DNA of 64,000 nt from Phaeoceros laevis (lineage: Eukaryota > Anthocerotophyta > Anthocerotopsida > Notothyladales). The stretch is from NCBI GenBank assembly GCA_049999765.1, contig JBNGIQ010009554.1, positions 1 to 64,000 of the forward strand, written 5' to 3'. Shown piece by piece: positions 44,115-53,956 of the stretch (position 1 is its first letter; each line of letters opens with the position of its first letter). Made by a program: the position numbers and the translations under genes. Below the pieces are notes generated by a model that was given only the letters and a program-made list of their open reading frames with translations, was not told the origin of the DNA and did no database searches.

Positions 44115-45422
44115 GTAGTTGTAGGGAACGCCTTAGTGTATATGTATGCAAAGTGTGGGAGCCTGGAGGATGCCCAAACTGTTTTTGACAGGTTGACAGT
44201 GAAAGATCTGGTGACTTGGAATACAATAATTGAAGGATATGCCAAGCATGGGCCCAGCGAGAAAGCCTATGATCTTTATGTGAGGATGTTAGACAGAGGG
44301 TTGATGCCAGACAACGTGACCTTTGTAAGTGTCCTAAGAGCTTGTGGAAGCATGGGAGCCTTGAAAGCGGGCAGGCAGATGCATGCTGCAATTTTGAAGG
44401 CCAGACTTGAGTCTGACGTGTCTGTTGGGGGTGCTCTTGTAGATATGTATGCCAAATGCGGTGATCTAGAGAATGCTCGCCAGGTGTTTGACAAGCTGCC
44501 CTTTCGAAATGTGGCAGCATGGACTGCACTCATCGCAGGATACGGCCAGCATCACAACAGCAGAAGAAGCATGGAGTGTTTTGATGAGATGCAAGAACAG
44601 GGACTTGAACCTGACGAAGCTACTTTTACTTGCCTTTTATCTGCATGCAGCCATATGGCTTTGGTGGATGAGGGCAGGAAGTACTTCAAGATGATGGTTG
44701 AAGAATATGCCATCTCACCGAATGTCCAGCACTATAACTGTCTGGTTGATCTGCTTGGGCGATCAGGGCATTTGGTCGAAGCAAAACAGGTTTTGGACAC
44801 CATGCCAACCCCTCCAGACAGTGTAGGATGGATGTCTCTGTTGAATGCCTGCAAAATACATGGTGAGCCGGACATAGGAAGGCTCTGTTTTGATCAACTC
44901 ATTGGTATGGACTCCCAGCATGCTGCAGGCTATGCTATCATGTCGAATATCTATGCAGATGCTGGCAGGTGGGAGGATTTAGGAAAGATAGAGAGTTTGA
45001 GACACTCTGCTGGCGCTCAGAAAAAGCCTGCGCAGGCCTCAATCGAGTTAAACAGCAAGGTGCACGAATTCTTCGTGGGAGAAGACAGGGATGATACGTC
45101 TCGCAAGCTAACTAGCCTCAATCTGCACATGAAGCAGGAGGGCCATGAGCCTCACACTGACCTAATCTTGAAGCCGCTCTCCGACGAGGAGAAGGAAGTA
45201 GCATTGTGTGGCCATGCAGAGAAACTGGCATTGGCCTTCGGGCTTCTGAACACTCCGAAGGGGACGACTTTGCTAGTCACAAAGAACCTGAGGATGTGTG
45301 ATGATTGCCACAGCGGCACAGGGGTCCTTTCCAGGATAGAAGGACGAGAAATAATAGTCAGGGACGCACACCGTGTGCATCACTTTTGCGACGGTGTTTG
45401 TTCTTGCGGCGACAACCCCTGA
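42147..45422 (+). CDS. PPR-DYW protein of the KP type, candidate U-to-C editing factor
   Basis: A large PLS-class PPR protein: 1091 residues from the first in-frame ATG (42147). The frame is open from 42048, and a donor after CTCTACCTG (41978) with an acceptor at 42064 would join it in phase to an upstream exon, so the real N-terminus and transit peptide may lie upstream. About eight PLS triplets are marked by VDMYAKCG-type words; then come E1/E2 and a DYW domain in which the PG box reads QKKPAQASIEL followed by VHEFFVGE, the KP form. CGHAEKLA (HxE) and MCDDCHSG (Cys-x2-Cys) are intact; the end is CSCGDNP instead of DYW. It should bind an organelle transcript by its PPR array and edit U to C; target and organelle are unknown. 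An inverted, truncated copy is the pseudogene at 19312-21280. Confidence 0.85.
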   Translation: MLERRVQRGSYVSTEILCKVLKGCTAKKDLVGGRRVHALASSSGYESTAYLANDLIRMYSSLGCLPAATQVFTELPAPDNFVWASIILAHCEQGQAEQALVLYKKMRQSTVKPNDYIFVALLKACATAADLTSGRLLHADVMSSHYQYNVFVGNTLVDMYVKCGSLEDARAVFDTLPTKDVVTWNAMLAGYARPNAGHEALSLYQKMQLQGVVPDKVTFVCILRACANIGALHKGQEIHSQVLARGLEGDLFIGNTLVDMYAKLGIFGSACSVFERLPIRDVATWKALIAGYSQHGLGHEALDLYTRMQQDGVTPDKVTLLSALKACAITGDLQKGRGLHSQLIARGLEADVSVGSTLVDMYAKCGSLQDARTLFDNLSTKNVVTWTAMIAAYTQHGLGQEAINLYECMQRDGMTSPNAVTFTAALKACGSLGAIQKGREIHATILERGLETDVGVGSTLLDMYAKCGSLEDARVVFDSLATKNVVTWSAMIAGYAQQGCGQEALCLYEAMQQAGVNPDNVTFMWALKACASVGAVQMGKQIHLEILKKGLEANECIGTALVDMYAKCGNLEAASIIFDKLLARSVVTWTAMIAGYAKHGNAVEALDLYERMQTDGLLPADEVTFVCILKACASTGSMQKGKQIHSQILGKGLENNVVVGNALVYMYAKCGSLEDAQTVFDRLTVKDLVTWNTIIEGYAKHGPSEKAYDLYVRMLDRGLMPDNVTFVSVLRACGSMGALKAGRQMHAAILKARLESDVSVGGALVDMYAKCGDLENARQVFDKLPFRNVAAWTALIAGYGQHHNSRRSMECFDEMQEQGLEPDEATFTCLLSACSHMALVDEGRKYFKMMVEEYAISPNVQHYNCLVDLLGRSGHLVEAKQVLDTMPTPPDSVGWMSLLNACKIHGEPDIGRLCFDQLIGMDSQHAAGYAIMSNIYADAGRWEDLGKIESLRHSAGAQKKPAQASIELNSKVHEFFVGEDRDDTSRKLTSLNLHMKQEGHEPHTDLILKPLSDEEKEVALCGHAEKLALAFGLLNTPKGTTLLVTKNLRMCDDCHSGTGVLSRIEGREIIVRDAHRVHHFCDGVCSCGDNP

Positions 45423-47038
45423 TAAGACACTACATTTCCAAGGGAATCTTGTTGGGTGCAGTCCCTTTGATGGACTTGGATCTTAGGCCCAGGCTTGACG
45501 TGCCCAATCTATCTTGAACAATCAATACGAGGGTGGGGACTTGGTTAGCACATGTTGAAATGGCTGGCAGACCTACGAGTATTCATCGGACATGGAGCAG
45601 AACAGCAAACCGAGAGCTCTGCCAAGCTCTTCCAGAGTTCCACAGGAGAGGGATTTGCTATGTTGGTAGTACGCGAGGCACCTTTCTGCTACCAGAGGAT
45701 GATGTGTTCACCCCCAAGAATGCCCTGGACGATTCTACATGTACGCTATCATTGGAGGGAATTGCCCGCAATTGAGTGGCTTGGAGTTCAGACATCCGAG
45801 AGGCGTTATCCGGTTGCCGCGTTACAATCGCATCGGATAATATAGCGGCTCAGAGGTGGATCGGAAGGGGAAGCGAGTGCCGGTGCTCGTATACTGTCAT
45901 TGCCTCTTGTTGGGCCAGCATTGGCTATTGTAACCATGCAAGCCCGTGTGCGCGATGCTTCATGATGTCGAAGCGAAGCCTTGATCCGCGCTCACGGCAA
46001 GAGCGTCTATCTCCTTTCCCGAGATAATAGAAGGCGACTTTTGTGATCCACAAGGAAAGCGCAAGCAGTACTGATGGGCCACTGAGCTCGACCTGCTCTA
46101 ACGGGCCGGGAGCCCCTTCCCCAGACCGACAGCGGGCGCGTGGCTTCTAAAATTCTTTATGGCTTTAACTACTTACTCCACGGCCAAACCCACAAGAGAG
46201 GTCTCAAGCTCCCTCGCTCCTCGAATCAGGTTCGGCTGCGAGTTCCTGCGAGACGTATCTACTTGCGCGCCGGAATTCTTTCCGGTAGACAACTGCGACT
46301 TTCTTGCTTGCTGGGACCCTCCAGTTTTTTGTCGCAGCCACCCCGTGACCCCGTCTACTGGGATTCCCGACCAAGTACGGATAAGGACCTTTTTTGTCTC
46401 TCCCCAGAGTAGTTTTTCCTTATCTAACACACGGCAAAACGAACCCTTAAGTTTTGGTTCACTTTCACGATGCTTTCTACTATCTCCTATGAGAAAAAAA
46501 TATTTTATTGCCTTTTATGGTATTGTTAGAAAGGTAAAATTATTTTATTGCCTTATATGGTATTGTTAGAAAGGTGACGTGGTGGTATGCCGGATCACCT
46601 TATGAGATTCTTTATTTGAGGCCAACAAGCAAGATTCCTCCCAACGCGGTGCTGACGCTCCCAACGCGGTGCTGATGGGCCCGTTTTCGGTGAGAAGTAA
46701 GTTTGATGGCCGACTTTCAAGCCGGGCATGAAGCGCCCTTCTAACTGAAGTTTCATGGGTTTCGAAACCCCGGACTCGAAACCCCGGGGTTAAAGGACAA
46801 CCATGTTGTCTTTCACGGTTCACTTCTTCGCGGGTCGCTTGAGTGCAAAAAACACTCAATGGAGGGCTCTTTCACCCCTTCTGGTTTTGTTTGAAGTCTT
46901 TATAAATTGTAAATATAATTAAATTTTTTACACCATCTTGTTACTTGTAGAAAATTTCAAGGCGATCATTTTCGTGTAACTTTTAGAGCATTTAGCATAG
47001 GGGGAGTTATACTAACTCAATGGTAACGAGAGCCCAAT
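45423..47038. other. Intergenic, possibly organelle-derived in part
   Basis: Between about 45950 and 46450 the sequence differs in style from its neighbours (balanced GC, words such as CGAAGCGAAGCC and GGAATTCTTTCCGG) and reminds me of plant mitochondrial spacer, so a nuclear copy of mitochondrial DNA is possible. No organelle gene was identified. A 40-bp tandem repeat follows at 46501-46576. Confidence 0.25.
46501..46576. repeat. Tandem repeat, about 2 x 40 bp
   Basis: TATTTTATTGCCTTTTATGG plus 20 nt at 46501-46540 recurs at 46541 with one change. It lies in AT-rich non-coding DNA. Confidence 0.85.
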
Positions 47039-47171
47039 NNNNNNNNNNNNNNNNNNNNNNNNNNNNNNNNNNNNNNNNNNNNNNNNNNNNNNNNNNNNNN
47101 NNNNNNNNNNNNNNNNNNNNNNNNNNNNNNNNNNNNNNGTTATACTAACTCAATGGTAACGAGAGCCCAAT
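47006..47171. other. Assembly gap flanked by identical 33-bp ends
   Basis: 100 N (47039-47138) are bordered on the left by 47006-47038 and on the right by 47139-47171, which are identical (GTTATACTAACTCAATGGTA plus 13 nt). Such a direct overlap across a gap is what two contigs that actually abut would give. Confidence 0.9.
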
Positions 47172-48540
47172 AGAGCTGCAGTTGACCCCCCTAATTGGTA
47201 CCTCTTGTAAATGAGAATCCTCTCTTATTGATAGCCTCGAGGCTACTCCATTGAATGTATATAGTTCTAAATGGTAAACGGTAATGGCATGTTGGAAAGA
47301 ACTGGACCTGCATCTTCTTTTTAGCGAAAAAGCACTTTATAAAAGCCCTAAGAATGGTTAGCTTACATATACCCTTAAACAAAGGGACTCACATAAGTGA
47401 GATTTTCTAAATGTAACCATCTAAACAGGGTGGGAATTTGACCAATTTGAAAAAGATTTTTTTACCCTTTTAGTTTGGGGTAATCAGGTCGGTGACCCTT
47501 TTAGATTAAGGTAATCCGGTCGAGGGTAAACCGTTTAACCGGTTTGAAATTTTTTAAATGGTTTGACCCTTTAATCCAGTCAAAAAGTTGATGCGGTTGA
47601 ACTTTTAAACGGTTTGACCCTCCAATCCGGTCAAACAGTTGATCCGGTCAACTTTTTGAACGGATTAGAGGGTCAAACCGTTTAAAAAAATTCAAACCAG
47701 TTAAAGGGTTTAGAAGTTTCAAAACTAACAACAAGTTAGCTTGGGAAAGTAGACAATTGGTGGAGCATTGGGATTGAGGAAAGGGAGGTTGTGTGTTTGA
47801 CCCTCCCAGGGCCCTCTCATACCAACCTTCATTCCTATATATCTAATGAGTCATGGCCTTGGCCTTGAGCCTTGGAAAGATTTTAAAGATAGGAAATAGA
47901 ATGTGCATGATGAAGTAGACAGTAGGGTTGACTTTATTGCCCTTTTTGAACTGTTTGAAGGTTTTAAAACTTTTTAACCATTTGACTTGTTTATAACCTT
48001 TTCAAATCGGTCAAACCGTTTAGTGTTGTGACCTTTTTCCCTCGAAGTAATCCGGTCACGGTAAACCGGTCAAAACTGTTTATGATCCTTTTCACTAGAG
48101 GAAATCAGGTCAACACGTGTTATTTTGGAAGAAAAATTACATGCCTGGATAACCTTATTAAAAAGGCATATGAATCTGCTCCTAACTTTTTTTTCTGACT
48201 AGTAAAAAAAACCCAGAACCTGTCAAACCCTTTTGACAAACTGGTGACCTTCCTAGCATGACCTTCTTACTACTACTACTATCACCGCTCAAATTCCCAC
48301 CTTGCATTTAAAGTTAACTTCTCAAGTACTCCTTGCGAACTTTCATAGCGTAAATTTATGGCGGTGATGTCCGCCAACCTTTCTACCTCCTCCAGAAGTC
48401 AAAAAGTACAGTAGCTGAAGCAGCCTCTCTGAGCGATGGGTTAAGCTAGGCCATCTTCATTTCCACACGGCTCCAACAAGTTTCACGGCCTCCAATTATA
48501 CGCCCCAGGTTTTCCGAGGGGATTATTTTTCTTCTTCTTC
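47172..48540. other. AT-rich non-coding repeat region
   Basis: It is dominated by degenerate CCGGTCAAACCGTTTAA-type words and the inverted repeat at 47537-47702, with a (TAC)n run near 48270. No gene was seen. Confidence 0.5.
47537..47702. repeat. Imperfect inverted repeat, arms about 61 nt
   Basis: 47537-47598 pairs with 47642-47702 with few mismatches (left arm begins AACCGGTTTGAAATTTTTTA, right arm ends AAAAAAATTCAAACCAGTT). Short variants of the same GGTCAAACCGTTTAA words recur from 47460 to 48120, so this may be a foldback (MITE-like) element inside a diverged array. Confidence 0.75.
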
Positions 48541-50400
48541 TCACAAGCTCCCGCAATAGATCACGGGCCTCCTCGTTGGAGATGGTGCAAAACGAAGGCA
48601 CTCCTCACGTAGGAAAACAAAGACACTCCTCACGAGCCTCTTCATCAATTGGACAAGGTTTGCAAAATGAAGACACTCCTCACACACGTAGGAAAACGTG
48701 CTCTTCCCACATGAAGCCATTACGTTAAGGAATTCTACCTGTTCCACGGTAGATCTCCTGCCAATTCGTGATCTCCTTCCATTTTTTTATCTCCTTCCAT
48801 CATAAAATCCTTTGGCAACTTGCTCCAATTTGTAGCAGATGGGACCTCGTTAATAATGTCGTATTCTCTGCGTATGGCACTACTGAGATTCAACCCCGCA
48901 CAATATAGGCCGATATCCTTTAGCTTCGATGAATGCTTGGTCAGGTCTGCCACTCCTCGAGCATCTTCCAGCTTCACCATAATCTTGGTCCAATTGTCTT
49001 TATCTCTAAATGGTATTCCTATGAGGTAGCCCATGCGGTCCATTTTCATCAAAAAGATTGTAGCCACCTTTGTAAAAACATATTCAATGACACTATGCCC
49101 ATTTTTTGCCACCATGAACTAGACAATCCAACAAGGTGGGATGATCAGATCATAGGTCTTGTTATTTGTTAAGGAGTAGGCGTAATAAGTATGCATTATT
49201 ATGAACAGAACTTATAAGTATGCATTATTATTCATGAAAAGGGTAGTTAAGTAAGCGAAACGGTAGGACAGGATATTTTGGCGTAGTGCGCCGGGTACCC
49301 TACATTTTCGTTAACTCTTAGCATATGGTGTATGGCCACGTGGCCCAATGATAGACCGCATGTAAGCTTAAGGCTACGGCCAGCAAGGTAGTCAAGGCCG
49401 ATTGCCCTGCGTTGTCGTGAGCTACTTGCGCTTAGGAAGCTCAACCGTTGCATTGCCTTAGCGGCTGCTAAGCGCGTGATGGTGCCATGACATTATTTTT
49501 TTGCACATGAGGCCATACATAATCTTCGATCTTCACGCCAATTAAATATTTCTTCTTGATGTCTTCAAGAATGCTGAAATGCTTCAACCCTCTACCCGAT
49601 GTACGTATGAGCATCTGCTTCCCTTCTTCCTTGACATCAAGGAGGGACTTAGCACACACAACAAATTTCTACATCGATCCAACTCCAAAATTTTCAAACA
49701 TCGACCCTCTTAGTGTTGTCACTTCACTGCACCAACGCTTAAGTGACGATGTTCGATACTGTTTCAAAGAGATGTTGCTATAGTGGACTCATAGATACAT
49801 GCTTAATTACAATGTTTACAAATGGAAATTGGGTAAGGAGATATTCTCTATGCATGTGAATCCTTGGACCTTGCTCTCCAAGGGCAATTACAGTTGAACA
49901 TGTCTCTCGAGCTATGACAAATATATGTCTCTCCAGCTATGACAAATAAAAAAATAACCAAAGTTACTTGAACAAATTTCTTGCCTTGGGCCTAGTAGCA
50001 CGTGTTACATAGTTCTCTATAGATGCTCTGCAGCGAAATCATTTCCCAAGCTCGGTCTCGCTCTTCCTTAATGGATTCGTCATACCTTTTCATGAGCTTG
50101 TCAATATGTTCAGGGGCCCATGACTTTATCTGATCCCAACTAGAATTCGTAGCATCGCCTCTACAAAGTATCGGCAGATGACTGTAGAAACTACTGGATC
50201 TGATCTTTCTAGTAGTTTCACCAATAACAAAAAAAAACCGGTATTCAAGGTATTTGGAAGCAAATCTGATAACAATTTCTTCAAACTCTAACTCTTTGCA
50301 AACTGCAAACTCAATGAGCTTGACGGGCACCTTCTCCTTCCCATTAAGGAATGTCTTGCCAACATATGTTGCTGCTAGCTTTAACTCTTACGTATGACCT
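48541..50400 (-). other. Unresolved minus-strand coding fragments
   Basis: Four stretches read like protein on the minus strand: 49992-50395 (KLAATYVGKTFLNGKEKVPV, then KSWAPEHIDKLMKRYDESIK), 49468-49659 (SILEDIKKKYLIGVKIEDYV), 48735-49115 (MDRMGYLIGIPFRDKDNW, then GLNLSSAIRREYDIINEV) and 48541-48747. They lie in order on one strand and could be exons of one gene, but splice borders and phases could not be made consistent and I do not recognise the family. It may be a decayed gene. Confidence 0.35.
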
Positions 50401-50620
50401 CATCTACATATCGGTCTTCCAAAATGAATTTTTTCACAAGATCATCACAAACATGGCGGCGTGCTTTGATCCCCTCGTGGAATTGGTATAGCACCGCACC
50501 TTATTACTAATACTTTAGAAGCTTTATTCCATGCTTGATGCGTACCTAGGGTCCCACACATTTGTGCTAGAGATATTAATCTTCACTTGTACAGTGTTAG
50601 ACGTTCCTACATAGCCTAAG

Positions 50621-50890
50621 CTAAGCTCGCTCAACATTAAGTGCTCCATTTTGTACAGAAATCAACATCAATGTTGATACTATAATATAGTATAGATAAC
50701 CCACAGATGTTACTTCGTCTACCAGATCCTTTTTAACAGTGATCGCTACACCCCCTCTTGTTCCCTCTGCAGAGACCCACCAAGTTTTCCTTTGAGGAAG
50801 GTAGATGCGTTTGACTTCCTTTAAATTTTCAGCATTCAACTTGTCCTCAACAAGAAAATAGAGCCAACCTAAATTCCTGGCAGTCAACCT
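50621..50890 (-). mobile_element. Possible LINE endonuclease fragment
   Basis: The minus strand reads VKRIYLPQRKTWWVSAEGTRGGVAITVKK in pieces; the GTRGGVAI word matches the GTRGGLVIAV segment of the endonuclease in the LINE at 2421-6428. The fragment is short and flanked by nothing else from a LINE. Confidence 0.35.
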
Positions 50891-51073
50891 TCTTTATTGA
50901 TCTGATTCAGGAGGTCAACACTCGAAGGGACAACTGGATACATAGATCGATGGTGGACAAAATTCAAGAAAAGCTACTTCAGCAGTACACGATCCCTGTC
51001 ATAGTAGCGTTTGTGATCTTGGTGTTGACTCTTCTGCAAACCATTTACTCCATCCGCTCTTACAACAAGTAGT
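50890..51073 (+). pseudogene. C-terminal membrane tail of a DUF247-like protein
   Basis: About 60 plus-strand codons ending at TAG 51071-51073 read FFIDLIQEVNTRRDNW, then a charged linker, then a 20-residue hydrophobic span (IPVIVAFVILVLTLLQTIYS) and SYNK. This order is like the end of plant DUF247 proteins (single C-terminal membrane helix). No N-terminal part was found in the window on this strand, so it is a fragment. Confidence 0.35.
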
Positions 51074-51842
51074 AGATCTATGTATGTATGTATTCATCCA
51101 TTCTTTAGGCCTTTAGGACGTTTGAGGCAAACTGGATGTATTAGGTTGAACTTTACCATGGATAGACTCGCAACCCCTCCTTCACGCTAGAGTAAGTCTT
51201 GCTCAGGCGTGCACTTCTAACTCTATGGTTAAAAGTGATCTATCAAGCGCAGGGACGCCTCCAGGGCTTAGAAATATTTTCAACTCTCAAAATGTTACGC
51301 ACTTGGAAGATGTAGTAAGCATAGGGCCAAGAGGCCATGTGAAGCTGCTTGAGCCGTTTGCTAGCGCCGCTCAAAGTTCGAATAGCTAGCCAGCATCAGC
51401 AAGAACAGAACCTTCGGCCCTACCTCATTAGATTTTGTGGGTGAGGTCTTTGATTGCTCCAACCAGATCTGAGAGGACATTGACAATGCGATCGTTGGTT
51501 GCATTGACAGCCTCACACAAAGTAGTAGCAGTGGCCAACTTGTTTTGCTGAAGGGTGAGCATTCCCTCTTGCAGTTGGATGAGCTTGGACTGGGTCAGAC
51601 TCTCTTTCTTATGCAATAAGAAAAGTTTGTTCAATGTGAATGTCGAATGACATACAGTATTGCATTAAGCTGCAAATGGCAAGTAATTCAAGAGATCCGA
51701 GAAGCTCTAGAAGGAAGGCTTAGAGGTTTCAAGAACTAACCATTCACACAATTACACACCTACCCATGTAACTTTCTGGTTAAGGCTGTTTTTTTAAGGG
51801 GGGATATAAGTGTTTTTTTTGCACATTTATCACTTTAGCTTT

Positions 51843-52011
51843 TTCCATACTTCTTCAAATTAAACCAAGCATATACTCTGAAATCTCAACAAGAGGAATC
51901 CAAAAAGTAACCAAGTAACCAATAAGAACTTCCATACTTCGTCAAATTAAACCAAGCATATATTTGGATAAATCTCAACAAGACGAATCCAAAAAGTAAC
52001 TAATAGAATCA
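51843..52011. repeat. Tandem duplication, about 87 bp
   Basis: TTCCATACTTCTTCAAATTAAACCAAGCAT at 51843 recurs at 51930 with small differences; both copies run to AATCCAAAAAGTAAC. Confidence 0.8.
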
Positions 52012-52856
52012 ACAAACAACTACTGGAGAGCTTTTCAGGCCAATTGCATATCTAAGCCCATCTGTTTGGTTCTAATGTGAACCCATTTTAGGCCCTATGG
52101 TTTGATAGATTTTTTTTGATTTTTTTTGTCCCAATGTATACTAAAAGAATCATACATCAATAAAATCTCTCTAAAAAACAACTTCGTATTTCCATAAATT
52201 CGATTTTGCCAATTGTACCCTAGAGTCAATGGCCAGTCTCTAGTACTTTGGAGACCCTGTGTTTGAGGTATTGTGGTGGACAATCAAAATATGTTTCTCC
52301 TAGTAAGTGTACCATTTTCGATATGGTAGACAAGACTTGGCATGCTTATCCCAAGCTAGAGCTCAGGATTCGCAGTTCTTTTGTCACTGTTTACAACCTA
52401 GTGCATAGAATAAATACACATATGTGTTATATGTGGCTTCCATATACATAAACTATATTAATGTAAACCAAAGTCTTGTAAGTATTTGGACTCCTTTATA
52501 TCGAATATGTGCTCTAGTGTGTGGTCTTTGGACCCATTCAACGCGTAATAGTCCATAGCTTCTTCTGAATCATCGAACTTTTAGGATTAGTATTGTGCAC
52601 AAGTTTTTTTTTGTGTTAATCGGCGCCTTCACTTATTGTGCACAAGTTACCAACTGAATCGGTTGATGTTAAGTTTTATTGACTACATCTTCAATTACTA
52701 TAATGATTACGCACGCAGTAAGCTTCTTCTCCTTTTTTGTTCACCATGCTCACTATTGATTGCGCTTGGAAGCTCACAAGTAGCGTGGAGTCCCAAGCAA
52801 ACAGGCTGAACCGTGACACGTTTGTAATTCTATAATAAACTCGTGATCATCTGGAA

Positions 52857-53110
52857 ATGACTTCATTATATCAAAAGCTTAAGCCAAGTTTGATGCTAGT
52901 GTTGCAACTTGCCACCCAAGAAGTTGACCGGCTTACTAAATATTATGCTTTGTTGGTCTTGGCAGTTAGAAAGCTACAATAGGGTACTTAATGACTTCAT
53001 TATATCAAATGCTGAAGCCAAGTTAGATGCTAGTATTGCAACTTGCCACCCAAGAAGTTGACCGGCTTACTAGATGTTATGCTTTGTTGGTCTTGGCAAT
53101 TAGATTCACA
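52857..53110. repeat. Tandem duplication, 134 bp
   Basis: ATGACTTCATTATATCAAA at 52857 recurs at 52991; both copies include AACTTGCCACCCAAGAAGTT and GACCGGCTTACTA. They diverge by scattered substitutions. Confidence 0.85.
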
Positions 53111-53607
53111 AATACTAGTGGGTGCTTGCAAGAATCTAAATACTACTAGGTGCTTGCAAGCTACAATATGGTACTTTTTGGCGGTACTTGATGTTCTTGA
53201 TTTAGCACATACGATGCTCTTCACTACCTCGCACATCAAAAACTCTCTCTCTACCTATTTATCTATGCGAGCCATTCAAATATATTGCAATGGCCCCACA
53301 AGTCCTGGGCACTATGGGCTAAACAATAAAGTTCGTTGAAGGTGTAGGGTGTGCATTATCTGGGAGTGATCCAAGTAAGAGACCACTTAGGAGCCTACGG
53401 ATCTGCATCTCGGGTGATAATAATCTCGAAAGGGAAAGCAACGTCTGGGAGGTGGCAAACTTCAGCTGGAGATCCACCTGCGGTCCTTGGATGACAATAG
53501 AGTAATGTTGAAAGTAAAACACACCGTTGGACCGTGGGAAGTGGCAAAACCACGTTGCTTTTACGTCCAACATTGCATAGGGTCCGGCAGAAACAAATAA
53601 TCTTGAA

Positions 53608-53718
53608 AGGGCAGTGAGCACACTGAGGGCAGTGAGCACACTGAGGGCAGTGAGNNNNNNNNNNAGGGCAGTGAGCACACTGAGGGCAGTGAGCACACTG
53701 AGGGCAGTGAGCACACTG
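53608..53718. repeat. 18-bp minisatellite interrupted by a 10-N gap
   Basis: AGGGCAGTGAGCACACTG starts at 53608, 53626 and 53644, is cut by N at 53655-53664, and starts again at 53665, 53683 and 53701. The true copy number is therefore unknown. In one minus-strand frame each unit encodes QCAHCP, but no start or domain supports translation. Confidence 0.9.
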
Positions 53719-53956
53719 TTTGGGGGGTGGCACAACCATGTGCGCCTATTCAGGAAGACGCTTTCATGAGCGTTTCGAATCATAGGGATAGCTGCTTGAT
53801 ATATCTTGACAGGAGTTGTACAACCGGCATGTAGCCTGGCTTATGCTCGCAAAGCCAGGATGTCAACCCAAGAAATATGGTAACAGGTACTAACAGAATA
53901 ATACACTTAAGGATCCTTCTAACACCTACACAACCTAAAAGCGAAGATTTTCCGAT

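Larger units (their letters stand above)
51074..53956. other. AT-rich intergenic with tandem repeats
   Basis: It contains three tandem repeats (separate entries) and a 68-codon minus-strand coiled-coil-like frame (51428-51634, LQEGMLTLQQNKLATATTL) of unknown origin. No gene is called. Confidence 0.45.

Noticed and set aside
47006-47171. tRNA gene, from the D-loop-like word AACTCAATGGTA
   Set aside because: No anticodon or T arm could be folded, and the word is duplicated only because of the gap.
53608-53718. CRISPR-like array
   Set aside because: Directly adjacent 18-bp units without spacers in a plant genome; a minisatellite.
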